From positions 62,001-126,000 of the forward strand of contig NZ_QXGJ01000001.1 in assembly GCF_003952005.1 (NCBI RefSeq): a DNA stretch of 64,000 nucleotides, read 5' to 3'. Source of the stretch: Bifidobacterium callimiconis. GTDB taxonomy: Bacteria; Actinomycetota; Actinomycetes; Actinomycetales; Bifidobacteriaceae. Below the pieces are notes generated by a model. The model was not told where the DNA came from, made no database searches, and saw nothing but the letters and a program-made list of their open reading frames with translations. The first letter of the stretch is position 1; every line of letters starts with the position of its first letter. Positions 48,363 to 56,777 of the stretch are shown in pieces. The position numbers and the translations under genes were made by a program.

Positions 48363-49704
48363 CCCCACACACGGCAACGGCAGCACAGCGAGCGCGACGA
48401 CGGTCGGCGAGCGCACGCGGATCACGCTGCTGCGCGGCACGGACACGATCGGCGGGAACCTGATCCTGGTCGACTATGGTCGGGATCGGATCGTGTTCGA
48501 TTTCGGCTGCGTGTACGATCCGGCCGCCGGCGAGACGCCGCGGGACCTGCCGGGCTTGGTGGCTTCGGGCGTCGTCCCCTATCTGCCGGGCGTGTTCGAC
48601 CGGGATGTTCCGGTGCCCGGCCACGAGTGGCGTGACGATCATGATCATGTCGCCGTCTTCGTCTCGCACGCGCATTTGGATCATTCGGCGATGATCAATC
48701 TCATCGACCCGGCCGTCCCCCTGTACATGATGGAGGACACGCGTCGCCTGGTGCGGGCGATGAACGCGTTCGGCGGATTCTGCCTGCCGGCCGGGGCACG
48801 TCATGACGGGTGGGATCATACGCGGCCGATCATCGGCGTGCCCGCCGGCGGCCGGGTGACGGTCGGAGCGATCCAGGTGACGCTCATGCCGGTGGATCAT
48901 GACGCGTACGGGGCGGCCGGCTTCCGCATCGACACTCCGGACGCGTCCATCGCATACACGGGTGACCTGCGCTTCCACGGCTGGCATGGCGGTGACTCCA
49001 TGGCGTTCCTCGCCGCCAATCGTGGCGTGGACATGCTCATCATGGAGGGGGTGAGCATCTCGTTCCGCGAGCCCGGCGAGCCGGCCGTGGAAGCGGAGAC
49101 CAGCGAGGCCGACGTGCTGCGCGAACTGGTCGGCCTGATCGAGGCCAATCCGGGCCGGCAGATCACGTTCGACTACTATCCCACCGACGTGGAACGCGTC
49201 CGTCATCTCATCGCCTTCTCGCCGCGCAGGATCGTGCTCGCCGCGCGGGCTGCCGGCGTGCTCGCCGCCGTCACCGGCGAGAAATCCTACTATTATCGGC
49301 TGCCCGGCGAGCGGACAGTCGACACGCTGGACCCGGGCATGGAAGTGGACATCGAACGGCTGATCGCCGACCGTCACGACTACTGTTGGCAGTTGGACGC
49401 CATGGCGCAGGACCGGGTTTTCGACCGGCTTGCCGCCGGCGGCCTGCACCTGCATACGGGAGCCCTGCCGTTGGGTGATTTCGACCCCGCGTACGAGCCG
49501 TTCATGCGACGGTTCACCGACCGGGGCATCCGCGCGTACGACGTGAACTGTTCGGGACACGCGTACGTGGAGCAGGCGATCGGCATCATCGACATGGTCC
49601 GGCCGCGTACGCTCATCCCGGTGCACGGGGAACGTCCCGACCGGTACCGCAATCCGTATGGCAGGACGGTCATCCCCCGTCCCGGCATGATCGTCGAACC
49701 CTGA
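48346..49704 (+). CDS. Metallo-beta-lactamase fold hydrolase, beta-CASP/RNase J-like
   Basis: This 452-aa protein has the MBL zinc motif SHAHLDHSAM (HxHxDH), a second histidine site DHDAYGAAGF, an aspartate in YTGDLRFHG, and a C-terminal part with NCSGHAYVEQ and TLIPVHGERPDR resembling beta-CASP RNase J proteins. RNase J acts on RNA, but this protein is shorter and embedded in an importer operon, so a phosphodiesterase acting on the transported compound is also possible. GAAGGAG precedes its ATG within the permease gene, which it overlaps by 17 bases. Confidence 0.88.
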   Translation: MASNADPTHGNGSTASATTVGERTRITLLRGTDTIGGNLILVDYGRDRIVFDFGCVYDPAAGETPRDLPGLVASGVVPYLPGVFDRDVPVPGHEWRDDHDHVAVFVSHAHLDHSAMINLIDPAVPLYMMEDTRRLVRAMNAFGGFCLPAGARHDGWDHTRPIIGVPAGGRVTVGAIQVTLMPVDHDAYGAAGFRIDTPDASIAYTGDLRFHGWHGGDSMAFLAANRGVDMLIMEGVSISFREPGEPAVEAETSEADVLRELVGLIEANPGRQITFDYYPTDVERVRHLIAFSPRRIVLAARAAGVLAAVTGEKSYYYRLPGERTVDTLDPGMEVDIERLIADRHDYCWQLDAMAQDRVFDRLAAGGLHLHTGALPLGDFDPAYEPFMRRFTDRGIRAYDVNCSGHAYVEQAIGIIDMVRPRTLIPVHGERPDRYRNPYGRTVIPRPGMIVEP

Positions 49705-49747
49705 ACGTCACCCTGACGACAACCAACCGACAAGAGAGGAAACCATC

Positions 49748-51028
49748 ATGAGGATCAGAAGGACACTGCTGCCGGCCGTGCTGGCCGCCACGCTCGCCCT
49801 AGCCGGCTGCGGTTCAACCGGCAGCGGACAGGACACGACGTCCGAGGCGACGCCGGACACGACCATCACCGGGAACGTGACCATCACGTTCTGGCATGGC
49901 ATGACCGGCGACCAGGAGAAGACCCTGCAGCAGATCACCGACGCGTTCATGAAGGAGAACCCGAAGATCACGGTCAAACTGCAGAACCAGTCCAGCTACG
50001 ACGGACTGCAGCAGAAGCTGACCGCCGCCCAGCAGAGCCCGAAGAACCTGCCCACGATCACCCAGGCGTACTCCAGCTGGATGATCAACGCGATCGACGA
50101 CGACCTGGTCGTCGACCAGACCCCGTACATCGAATCCAAGGACCAGAACCTCAAGTTCGACAACTGGGACGACGTGCTCGAAGGCCTGCGCAAGAGCGTC
50201 ACGCTCGATGGGAAGATCTACGGCATGCCGTTCAACAAGTCCACCGAAGTGCTCTGGTACAACAAGGACATGTTCGACGAGCTCGGCCTGAAGGTCCCCA
50301 CCAGCTTCGAGGAGCTGGAGACCACCGCCAAGGCGATCCACGACGCCAAAGGCATTCCCGGCGCCGGCTTCGACTCCCTGCAGAACTTCTACTCCGTGTA
50401 CCTGTCCGACCACGGCAGCGAGTTCGGCAAGGACCTCGACGTGACCAGCAAGGCGTCCCAGGACGCGTTCACCTACTATCAGGACGGCGTACGCGACGGC
50501 TGGCTGCGCACCGCAGGCACCGACCAGTACATGAGCGCCCCGTTCGCCAGCGAGAAGGTCGGCATGTACATCGGCTCCAGCGCCGGCGAATCGTTCGTCA
50601 AGGAAGGCGCCGCCGGCAAGTTCACGTACGCGGCCGCGCCCGAACCGTCCAAGCACGCCATCCAGCAGGGCACCGACATCTACATGTTCACCTCCGCGTC
50701 CAGCCAGCAGCGCACCGCCGCCTACCTGTACGAGAAGTACCTGACCGGCAAGGACAACCAGATCACCTGGGGCGTGCAGACCGGCTACATTCCGATCCGC
50801 ACCTCCGCGATCACGGACAGCAAGTACACGTCCGCCGACACCGCCATCGCGCCCATCCTCGCCGACGCGACCCGGAACCTGATCGCCGCACCCATCAAGC
50901 CCAGCTCCGAACAGGCCACCACCGACGTGGAGAAGAGCCTCGAGGCGGTGCTCGCCGACCCGAACAGCAGCGTCAAGGACGCGCTCGCCAAGCTCAAGCC
51001 CACATTCGAATCCGACTGGCAGGAATAA
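49748..51028 (+). CDS. Extracellular solute-binding lipoprotein (UgpB/MalE type)
   Basis: This 426-aa protein has a lipoprotein signal (LALAGCG, cysteine at about 21) and a family-1 solute-binding fold (ITFWHGMTGDQEKTL...). The early WHGM and the pattern LPTITQAYSSWMINA are like UgpB, which binds glycerol-3-phosphate. It is probably anchored outside the membrane and delivers substrate to the two permeases. Aromatic-rich loops fit sugar or glycerophospho-compounds. Its strong use of C-ending codons suggests high expression. GAGAGGA precedes its ATG; a strong terminator follows. Confidence 0.93.
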   Translation: MRIRRTLLPAVLAATLALAGCGSTGSGQDTTSEATPDTTITGNVTITFWHGMTGDQEKTLQQITDAFMKENPKITVKLQNQSSYDGLQQKLTAAQQSPKNLPTITQAYSSWMINAIDDDLVVDQTPYIESKDQNLKFDNWDDVLEGLRKSVTLDGKIYGMPFNKSTEVLWYNKDMFDELGLKVPTSFEELETTAKAIHDAKGIPGAGFDSLQNFYSVYLSDHGSEFGKDLDVTSKASQDAFTYYQDGVRDGWLRTAGTDQYMSAPFASEKVGMYIGSSAGESFVKEGAAGKFTYAAAPEPSKHAIQQGTDIYMFTSASSQQRTAAYLYEKYLTGKDNQITWGVQTGYIPIRTSAITDSKYTSADTAIAPILADATRNLIAAPIKPSSEQATTDVEKSLEAVLADPNSSVKDALAKLKPTFESDWQE

Positions 51029-51082
51029 AGCCGGCTCGACAATAGGTGTGCGACCGGCCCACCACCCGTCACACGCCTCCCC

Positions 51083-51126
51083 ATGCGGATGGCCTCCCCT
51101 CATCACCGAGGGGAGGCCGTCCGCAT
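51083..51126 (+). terminator. Terminator after the binding protein
   Basis: ATGCGGATGGCCTCCCCTC (51083-51101) pairs with GAGGGGAGGCCGTCCGCAT (51108-51126), 19 bp with one mismatch, and a 6-base loop. It ends the 45.5-51 kb ABC operon. Confidence 0.8.
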
Positions 51127-51152
51127 ATCGGGATCCGAACAATACCGACACG

Positions 51153-51229
51153 TTGCACGAGACCAGAAAGCATGCTATACTCCGGTCTCGTGCATTGATT
51201 TTTCATGCCTTCGTTCCTCAGTTGGAACG
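51153..51229 (+). promoter_or_regulatory. Promoter, inverted repeat and structured leader for the 338-aa gene
   Basis: TTGCAC (51153-51158) and TATACT (51176-51181) are spaced by 17 bases. An 11-bp perfect inverted repeat, TGCACGAGACC (51154-51164) and GGTCTCGTGCA (51184-51194), brackets the promoter, followed by ATTGATTTTT (51194-51203). A second stem, CGTTCC/GGAACG, lies at 51212-51229. The transcript would have a leader of about 130 bases before the ATG at 51316. Confidence 0.7.
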
Positions 51230-51315
51230 CCTTGACCAGAAACCGAGGGAGTAGTGTATCCACACGCTCTCAAGGGGACTGGAACAGGACCAACCAACAG
51301 GAACGAAAGGATATC

Positions 51316-52332
51316 ATGACGACGATCCAGTCGATCAGCCCAGCACACACCACCAGCATCTCCCCCATCAACCTGTCCGCCCTATCCGAACGCCTCCGCG
51401 CATCGACGCGCACCGTGGACGTGACCGACATGGGCAACGGGCTCATCGTCACCGACGAACGCACCCCCTACCTCAGGACCTACATCCGCCCCGACGGCAT
51501 CGCCCTGCCCCGCTGGGAATACCCGGCACCCGACCGCCGCGGCCGCATCCGCGGCCTCAAGCCCTACGACGTGCAGGCCGTACAGCGGCTCGACTCCCCC
51601 ACCATCCCCCTCACCCCGTTCACCCTGGCCGGCGACACCAGCCGGCAGACGCTGCTCCTGCGCCTGCACCTCGACCGTCAGGCCAACCGGCTCGCCCCGC
51701 ACCAGGTGCACACCGCGCTGCGCCTCGACCAGCTGACCATCTCCGTCAACGCCCGCCACGACGTATGGGGAGCATTCCAGCACCTCCTCGCCGACGCGAT
51801 CGCCGCGGGCGGCACCGACCGCCTGTTCGCCGACGGCCCGGATCGGGACATGCAGATCCTCATCGACGCCATGGCCTCCCCGGCCGCACCGAGCGTCATC
51901 GCCGCGCTCATCATCGGCGAGGTCGAACGGCTCATCCCCGACAAGGACCGAACGGCCCGCGACCGCGAACTGCGGTTCATCATCGACGACATCACCTACG
52001 ACACGGACCCCGACACGCAGACCGACCAGGCCGAACGGCTCACCGACACCGCCGTCGAGCTCCTCTCCCACGTGCGGATCCGCCCCGACCAGACGCGCAT
52101 CCGCATGATGCGCGCCCTGCTCACCGGCATCGCCAACCGACTGCCCGCCAGCGCGCTCGCCGCCGCCAACGTCAGCCGGGCCAGCCTGGGCGGCACGCTC
52201 ATCCTCATCTCCTGGTGGCTGGGCCGCGACCTCGACCGGCTCGCCGAATCGGCGCTCCGACTGGAGATCGCCACCGGAACCACCACCGGCACACGGGCCG
52301 TACGCAACGGCCGGCCCGGCTGGCTCGCCTGA
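51316..52332 (+). CDS. Unrecognised 338-aa protein
   Basis: I do not recognise a family. The start at 51316 follows GAAAGGATATC. The protein is soluble for most of its length, rich in Arg, Asp and Thr, with repeated DxxTD patterns, many proline pairs, and one hydrophobic segment near the C terminus (LGGTLILISWWLG). No cysteine or obvious catalytic motif was found. A strong promoter with an embedded inverted repeat and a structured leader precede it, and a hairpin follows. Codon use is very C-rich, as in the adjacent binding-protein and lysozyme-like genes. Confidence 0.7.
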   Translation: MTTIQSISPAHTTSISPINLSALSERLRASTRTVDVTDMGNGLIVTDERTPYLRTYIRPDGIALPRWEYPAPDRRGRIRGLKPYDVQAVQRLDSPTIPLTPFTLAGDTSRQTLLLRLHLDRQANRLAPHQVHTALRLDQLTISVNARHDVWGAFQHLLADAIAAGGTDRLFADGPDRDMQILIDAMASPAAPSVIAALIIGEVERLIPDKDRTARDRELRFIIDDITYDTDPDTQTDQAERLTDTAVELLSHVRIRPDQTRIRMMRALLTGIANRLPASALAAANVSRASLGGTLILISWWLGRDLDRLAESALRLEIATGTTTGTRAVRNGRPGWLA

Positions 52333-52335
52333 ACC

Positions 52336-52372
52336 GGCCTCCCAAGGCGGTCTCCCCGGAAATGGGGAGGCC
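52336..52372 (+). terminator. Hairpin after the 338-aa gene
   Basis: GGCCTCCC (52336-52343) pairs with GGGAGGCC (52365-52372); an alternative stem, CTCCCC/GGGGAG, lies inside. No T-run follows. Confidence 0.5.
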
Positions 52373-52469
52373 ACCCCTCCACCACTGTCCGCCGGAACGC
52401 CCTGCGCGAACGCAATGTCAGCTGCGAATGACACGATGTGTGGCACAAACGGCACAGCATGGAGGCGGC

Positions 52470-53468
52470 ATGAGACGACACGCACACTACGGACGGGGCG
52501 GCCGGCGAAGCGGCATCGGCACGGCGATCGCGGTGATGCTCACCATGGTCGCCGCACTCACCGCCATCGCCATGATCGTCCTCCTGATCAACCTGCGCCG
52601 CACGGACACCACGCCCGCCCCACGCTCCGCGTCCGATGCCTACTGCACGGCCGGAAATGACACCATGCCCCTCAACCCCACGCAGGCGGCCAACGCGGCG
52701 CTCATCACCCGGATCGCCATCGACCGGGGCCTGCCCGACCATGCGGCCACCGTGGCGCTCGCCACCGCCATGCAGGAATCCAAGCTCACCAACATCACCT
52801 ACGGCGACCTCGACTCCGTGGGACTCTTCCAACAGCGGCCCAGCCAGGGATGGGGAAGCGTCGACCAGCTCACGGACGAAACCTACGCGGCCAACGCGTT
52901 CTACGACGCGCTCGTCAAAGTGCCCGACTGGCAGACCATCCCCACCGAGGACGCCGCCCAGGAGGTGCAACGCTCCGGATACCCCGACCTGTACGCGAAC
53001 TGGGACGGGCTCGCCCGCGCCTGGGCACAGGCCCTGACCGGCGAGGTACCGGCCGGCGCCACCTGCGCACTCGAACCGGCAAGCACCTCCGACCATAACG
53101 GGCTCGTCGCCGCGCTCGGCGAGACGTTCCCCACGATCAGCGTCACGACGGGCACGGCGAGCGCGACGGCCGATGGGAGCACGGCGAACGGTACCGCCTC
53201 GTCGTCATCGTCGGCGTCGGCGTCGGCATCATCGTCGGCGAGCGCGGCGGAGGGGTCGTCGAAGACGCTCACGCTGACGGTGCCGGCCGGCCTGTCCGAC
53301 GCGGGTGCCACACGGCTCACCTGGCAGGCGGCCACGTGGCTGGTTACGCAGGCCCGTGCGTACGGCATCGACGCCGTACGCGCGAACGGGATGAGCTGGA
53401 ATCGTACCGACGGCGTGTGGACGGGAAGCGAGTCGGGTCAGAGTGCGCTGAGCGTCACGCTTGTGTGA
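52470..53468 (+). CDS. Membrane-anchored lysozyme-like protein
   Basis: This 332-aa protein has a basic N terminus, one membrane helix (about 17-42), then a lysozyme-superfamily domain (about 65-195) with ATAMQESKLTNITYGDLDS and VGLFQQRPSQGWG, a glutamate-containing pattern shared with actinobacterial proteins of the lytic-transglycosylase-like type. A serine/alanine-rich linker (about 225-265) joins a C-terminal domain of unknown type. It is likely exported and acts at the cell wall. GGAGG lies four bases before its ATG. Its end overlaps the convergent VOC gene by 14 bases. Confidence 0.8.
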   Translation: MRRHAHYGRGGRRSGIGTAIAVMLTMVAALTAIAMIVLLINLRRTDTTPAPRSASDAYCTAGNDTMPLNPTQAANAALITRIAIDRGLPDHAATVALATAMQESKLTNITYGDLDSVGLFQQRPSQGWGSVDQLTDETYAANAFYDALVKVPDWQTIPTEDAAQEVQRSGYPDLYANWDGLARAWAQALTGEVPAGATCALEPASTSDHNGLVAALGETFPTISVTTGTASATADGSTANGTASSSSSASASASSSASAAEGSSKTLTLTVPAGLSDAGATRLTWQAATWLVTQARAYGIDAVRANGMSWNRTDGVWTGSESGQSALSVTLV

Positions 53469-53901
53469 GGCTTTGCCTGTCGGCCGGGTTGTCGGCCCTG
53501 TGGGTGAACCAGCCGGCCCAGTCGGTCACGGCTTCGATGTTGTTGCCGTCCGGGTCGAGGACGAACGCCGAATAGTAGCCCGGATGGTAGGGTCTGGGGC
53601 CGGGTGCGCCGTTGTCCGTTCCCCCGGCGGCGAGCGCCGCCTCGTGGAATGCGTGGACGCTTTCATGATCGGGGGCGAGGAAGGCGATATGCGTGACCGG
53701 GGTTGCCCGGGTGTCCGCGGGATCGTCGGTATCGATCGGTGAGATGTAGAAGTCGGAGTGCGGGGTGCCGTCGTCGACGCCGAAGCCGAGCGTGGGCTCA
53801 TGGTGGGCCTTGACGATGTAGCCGAGGGGTGCGAGCGCCTGCCGGTAGAACGCGATGCTGCGTTCCACATCGCGCACGTGCAGGGTGATGTGATCGAGCA
53901 T
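53455..53901 (-). CDS. VOC family (glyoxalase-like) protein
   Basis: This 148-aa protein begins MLDHITLHVRDVERSIAFY and contains a second half-repeat ending in FVLDPDGNNIEAV, the two-module VOC/glyoxalase fold with its metal-binding His and Glu positions. Members include glyoxalases, dioxygenases and resistance proteins, so function is open. The open frame extends upstream to 54720, but that is antisense to the SRAP gene. Start chosen at 53901. Confidence 0.88.
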   Translation of the reverse strand: MLDHITLHVRDVERSIAFYRQALAPLGYIVKAHHEPTLGFGVDDGTPHSDFYISPIDTDDPADTRATPVTHIAFLAPDHESVHAFHEAALAAGGTDNGAPGPRPYHPGYYSAFVLDPDGNNIEAVTDWAGWFTHRADNPADRQSLTQA

Positions 53902-54063
53902 GCCTGTCACTGTACGCCGGTCGTGGTCGTGACGGATGGGAAGTTCCACGCGTTCCCGGAACGCCCGTTTGGGGCGGCGGGGCGGGACCGGGGCCGCTTC
54001 GGGACCTGTCCGGTCGTCCCCCGACGCCATACAATGGCTGAGCAGGAAAGAAGGTGGACGGGC

Positions 54064-54774
54064 ATGTGCAGGAGATTCGCGATCGACTTGGATTGGAATG
54101 CCGTGGCGGAGGGGTTCTCCGTGGATGGGGATGACGTCGATGGTCCCGAACTGCCGGAGCCTTCGTATGATGTCGCGCCCGGGCAGACCATTGCGGTCGT
54201 GGCCCAGGGAAAGGATGGGCGTCGTCATCTGACCGGTGCACGCTGGTCGCTCGTCCCCCGGTGGAGCACGACCGACGGTCTGCCGTATCCCACGTATAAC
54301 GCGCGCGTGGAGTCGGCCGCGTCCAAGCCGACGTTCGCCGAGTCGACGCGGTCCATGCGATGCGTCATCCCCGCGTCGGGCTACTACGAGTGGCGTGGCG
54401 TGCGACCGTTCTATTTCCATGCCGTCGACGATGCGCCGCTGTTTATGGCGGGACTGTACTCGTGGTGGCGGGCGTCCGGGTCGATGCCGTGGCTGCTGAC
54501 GGCGACGATCATCACCTGCGGGGCCGTGGATGGTCCGGCGAGCGTGCATGATCGCATGCCCATGCTCGTGTCGCCCGTGATGCGTGACGCGTGGCTGGAT
54601 CCGACGGTTGATGGTTCGACGCTGCTGGAACCGGTTCACGAGCATGGTCTGGCATTGTCCCGCGCGCTCGCCTTCCACGAGGTCGCGCCCCTCGACGAGG
54701 CCGAGCGTGCCGGCGTGCATGACCGCCGGCTCATCCGGTCCGTCGTCCGCGAGGAGCCGCTGCGCCTGTTCTGA
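54064..54774 (+). CDS. SRAP domain protein (HMCES/YedK family)
   Basis: This 236-aa protein begins MCRRF, placing the catalytic Cys2 that forms a thiazolidine crosslink to abasic DNA after start-Met removal. The YedK-type pattern follows: a PSYDVAPGQ loop, YNARVES, CVIPASGYYEW (active-site glutamate) and HDRMPM. The role is protection of abasic sites in single-stranded DNA. AAGAAGG precedes the ATG at 54064. The position-3 Gly of the usual MCGR is Arg here. Confidence 0.93.
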   Translation: MCRRFAIDLDWNAVAEGFSVDGDDVDGPELPEPSYDVAPGQTIAVVAQGKDGRRHLTGARWSLVPRWSTTDGLPYPTYNARVESAASKPTFAESTRSMRCVIPASGYYEWRGVRPFYFHAVDDAPLFMAGLYSWWRASGSMPWLLTATIITCGAVDGPASVHDRMPMLVSPVMRDAWLDPTVDGSTLLEPVHEHGLALSRALAFHEVAPLDEAERAGVHDRRLIRSVVREEPLRLF

Positions 54775-54843
54775 CCGTTCCGTCCGAATGGCCGGCGGGG
54801 TTTCCGGTGGCTGGTGTCACGGCACGCCGGCCGCCGGCATGAT

Positions 54844-55842
54844 TCATGATTCGGCGGGGAATCGTTTGTTGCGTATCCAGTTCGGTGCGAGCATGCGACC
54901 GTCACGCTGCAGGCGGATCAGGATGGCGATGGCGAGACCGCCCAGCAGGATCACCGGGACGATGCTGGCCTCGAGGCCGAAGGATCCGCCGGTCAGCAGG
55001 TCCGGTCCGTTCCAGCGTGCGACCAGCCATGACTGCTGCGAGCCGGTGCCGGATACGACGGAGCCGAAGATCGGGCCTTCGGCGATGTTCCACATGGCGT
55101 GGAAGCCGATGCACCACCACAGGGAGCGCGTCGCCAGGTAGATCGCGCCGAACAGGAGTCCCGCCTCGATGGCGATCGCGACGCCGCCCCACAGCGTGCC
55201 GTCCTGGTTGGTCACGTGCAGCAGGCCGAACACGAGCGCGGACACGCCCACCGCGCCCCATGAGCCGAGGCCCTCTTCGACCAGGCGCAGTAGGATGCCC
55301 CGCATGATGATCTCCTCGGCGACACCGGCCACCAGTCCCATCGTCAGCAGGTCGGCCCACGGATTATAGCCGGCGTTGAATCCGACGATCCGATATCCGC
55401 CGAACAGGGCGATGACGGTCAGGCATGCCGCCATGCAGGCGAACGCCATGAGCCCGCCCCACAGCAGGCCGATTATGCGCGACGGCCGCAATTCCACGGG
55501 ATGGCGGCGCCCTTCCATCGCCAACACAACGACCGCATAGGCTGCGATCGCGCCCGTCAGCTCGCCGATCATCGACATCAGTATCTTCGAATCTCTGCCC
55601 GTCGTTACGGAGAGAATGACCCCTCCCGTGACCTGGACGGTCACCATGATGCCGACGAGCACGGCCGCGAACGCGAGACCGCGCAACGGCGCCTTGAGCC
55701 GCAACGGCTCGCCCACATACCGGCGAACCGGATGATCCTCGGTGAGCAGATCACGATCCCGTATTCGTACCGCATCATCCGTCGGTATCGGACGTCCGCC
55801 GCCTCCTCGCCGCGTGGCCCGTCGCATATCGTTCATGGTCAT
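54844..55842 (-). CDS. CPBP family intramembrane protease
   Basis: This 332-aa protein has eight or so predicted membrane helices and the CPBP/CAAX motifs EEIIMRG (glutamate pair plus Arg), LLHVTNQDG (His) and GFHAMWN (His/Asn). Such proteins are putative intramembrane proteases, in Gram-positives sometimes linked to bacteriocin processing or self-immunity. The N-terminal 45 residues are cytoplasmic and basic. It lies next to, but divergent from, the tiny ORF and ABC exporter operon at 56 kb. Confidence 0.9.
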   Translation of the reverse strand: MTMNDMRRATRRGGGGRPIPTDDAVRIRDRDLLTEDHPVRRYVGEPLRLKAPLRGLAFAAVLVGIMVTVQVTGGVILSVTTGRDSKILMSMIGELTGAIAAYAVVVLAMEGRRHPVELRPSRIIGLLWGGLMAFACMAACLTVIALFGGYRIVGFNAGYNPWADLLTMGLVAGVAEEIIMRGILLRLVEEGLGSWGAVGVSALVFGLLHVTNQDGTLWGGVAIAIEAGLLFGAIYLATRSLWWCIGFHAMWNIAEGPIFGSVVSGTGSQQSWLVARWNGPDLLTGGSFGLEASIVPVILLGGLAIAILIRLQRDGRMLAPNWIRNKRFPAES

Positions 55843-55993
55843 ACCCCTTCGTGTGAGACCGATTCAACCCCGCTCCCTCTTTCAGTATGACACTGCAGCG
55901 AGCGCGACACCATGGGGATGGAGCCTCATCCTTGAGTATGAGGCGCGTATTCATTCCTGTGATCGATGGATATTCCACGTGGAGGGGAAGACC

Positions 55994-56029
55994 ATGGAAA
56001 CAGCATCCCCCTTTGGATGCCAATGGTAA
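55994..56029 (+). CDS. Possible 11-residue peptide ORF
   Basis: An ATG at 55994, six bases after the strong ribosome site GGAGGGG (55981-55987), opens METASPFGCQW before a TAA. A stem GCATCC/GGATGC overlaps its second half. It could be a leader peptide controlling the ABC genes, a signalling peptide exported by them, or chance. It is far too short to judge by coding statistics; the ribosome-binding site is the main support. Confidence 0.35.
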   Translation: METASPFGCQW

Positions 56030-56052
56030 GCAGCGTCGTTAGACACGCGGCC

Positions 56053-56083
56053 GGGGGGGGGGGGCAAGGCTCCTTGGCTTTTG
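56053..56083 (+). repeat. G12 homopolymer and adjacent hairpin
   Basis: Twelve G in a row (56053-56064) are followed by CAAGGCTCCTTG, a small stem-loop, then GCTTTTGCC. It lies 53 bases before the ABC ATPase ATG, in the 274-base gap 55843-56116. Length change by slipped replication at this tract could alter expression of the operon. Confidence 0.75.
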
Positions 56084-56116
56084 CCTTTGAGACCGTCTTC
56101 TTTTGAAAGGTGAATC

Positions 56117-56773
56117 ATGCCAGCTATATCGGCCACCAATCTCTCGATCGGGTACAGGAATTCCCCGATCGTCAGCAACATCAACCTGCAGCTAAGGACG
56201 GGCAGAATCATCTGTCTGCTCGGAGCGAACGGCACGGGCAAAACCACGTTGATGAAGACGCTGCTCGGACGGATACAACCCGTGAGCGGGCAGGTCACAT
56301 ACACCCAGACGAATATCAACGAGATGTCCGCGGCAATAGACCACCCCAGTTTCTTCCCCTACCTGAGTGGCAGGCGGAACGTTGAAGTAGTCTCCGCATT
56401 CTGGGGTCTGGACGTGGATCCGGAGACGGCGTTGAACAATGCGGGCATCGATCGCACGGCACATGGACGAAAGGCAAAGGACTACTCGACCGGCATGAAG
56501 GAGCGTCTGGAACTCTGTCTCGCCCTCGTGCCGCGTCCAAGGTTCCTGTTCCTTGACGAGCCGCAGAACGGCCTGGACCCCGATGGCATGATCGCCCTGT
56601 CCGAAACGCTTCGCGCCTATCGGGACAAGGGGAACTGCGTCGTCATCTCCACGCATCTGCTCCATGAGATCCAGGGAGTCCCGGACGAATGCATCATGAT
56701 CCGTCATGGTCAAGCGGTCCAGATCCCGGATCTGACCGGGGTGGACCTCGCGGATCTGTACCAGGGGAGGTAG
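56117..56773 (+). CDS. ABC exporter ATP-binding protein
   Basis: This 218-aa ATPase has Walker A GANGTGKTT (about 37-45), a signature-like DYSTGMKERLEL (canonical LSGG is degenerate, as in lantibiotic- and ABC-2-type exporters), Walker B FLFLDEPQNGLDP and H-loop STHLL. The start follows GAAAGG. Two membrane genes follow closely, giving a complete ABC-2 exporter. Its GC content is lower than neighbouring genes. It may export or give immunity to a peptide. Confidence 0.9.
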   Translation: MPAISATNLSIGYRNSPIVSNINLQLRTGRIICLLGANGTGKTTLMKTLLGRIQPVSGQVTYTQTNINEMSAAIDHPSFFPYLSGRRNVEVVSAFWGLDVDPETALNNAGIDRTAHGRKAKDYSTGMKERLELCLALVPRPRFLFLDEPQNGLDPDGMIALSETLRAYRDKGNCVVISTHLLHEIQGVPDECIMIRHGQAVQIPDLTGVDLADLYQGR

Positions 56774-56777
56774 GGTC

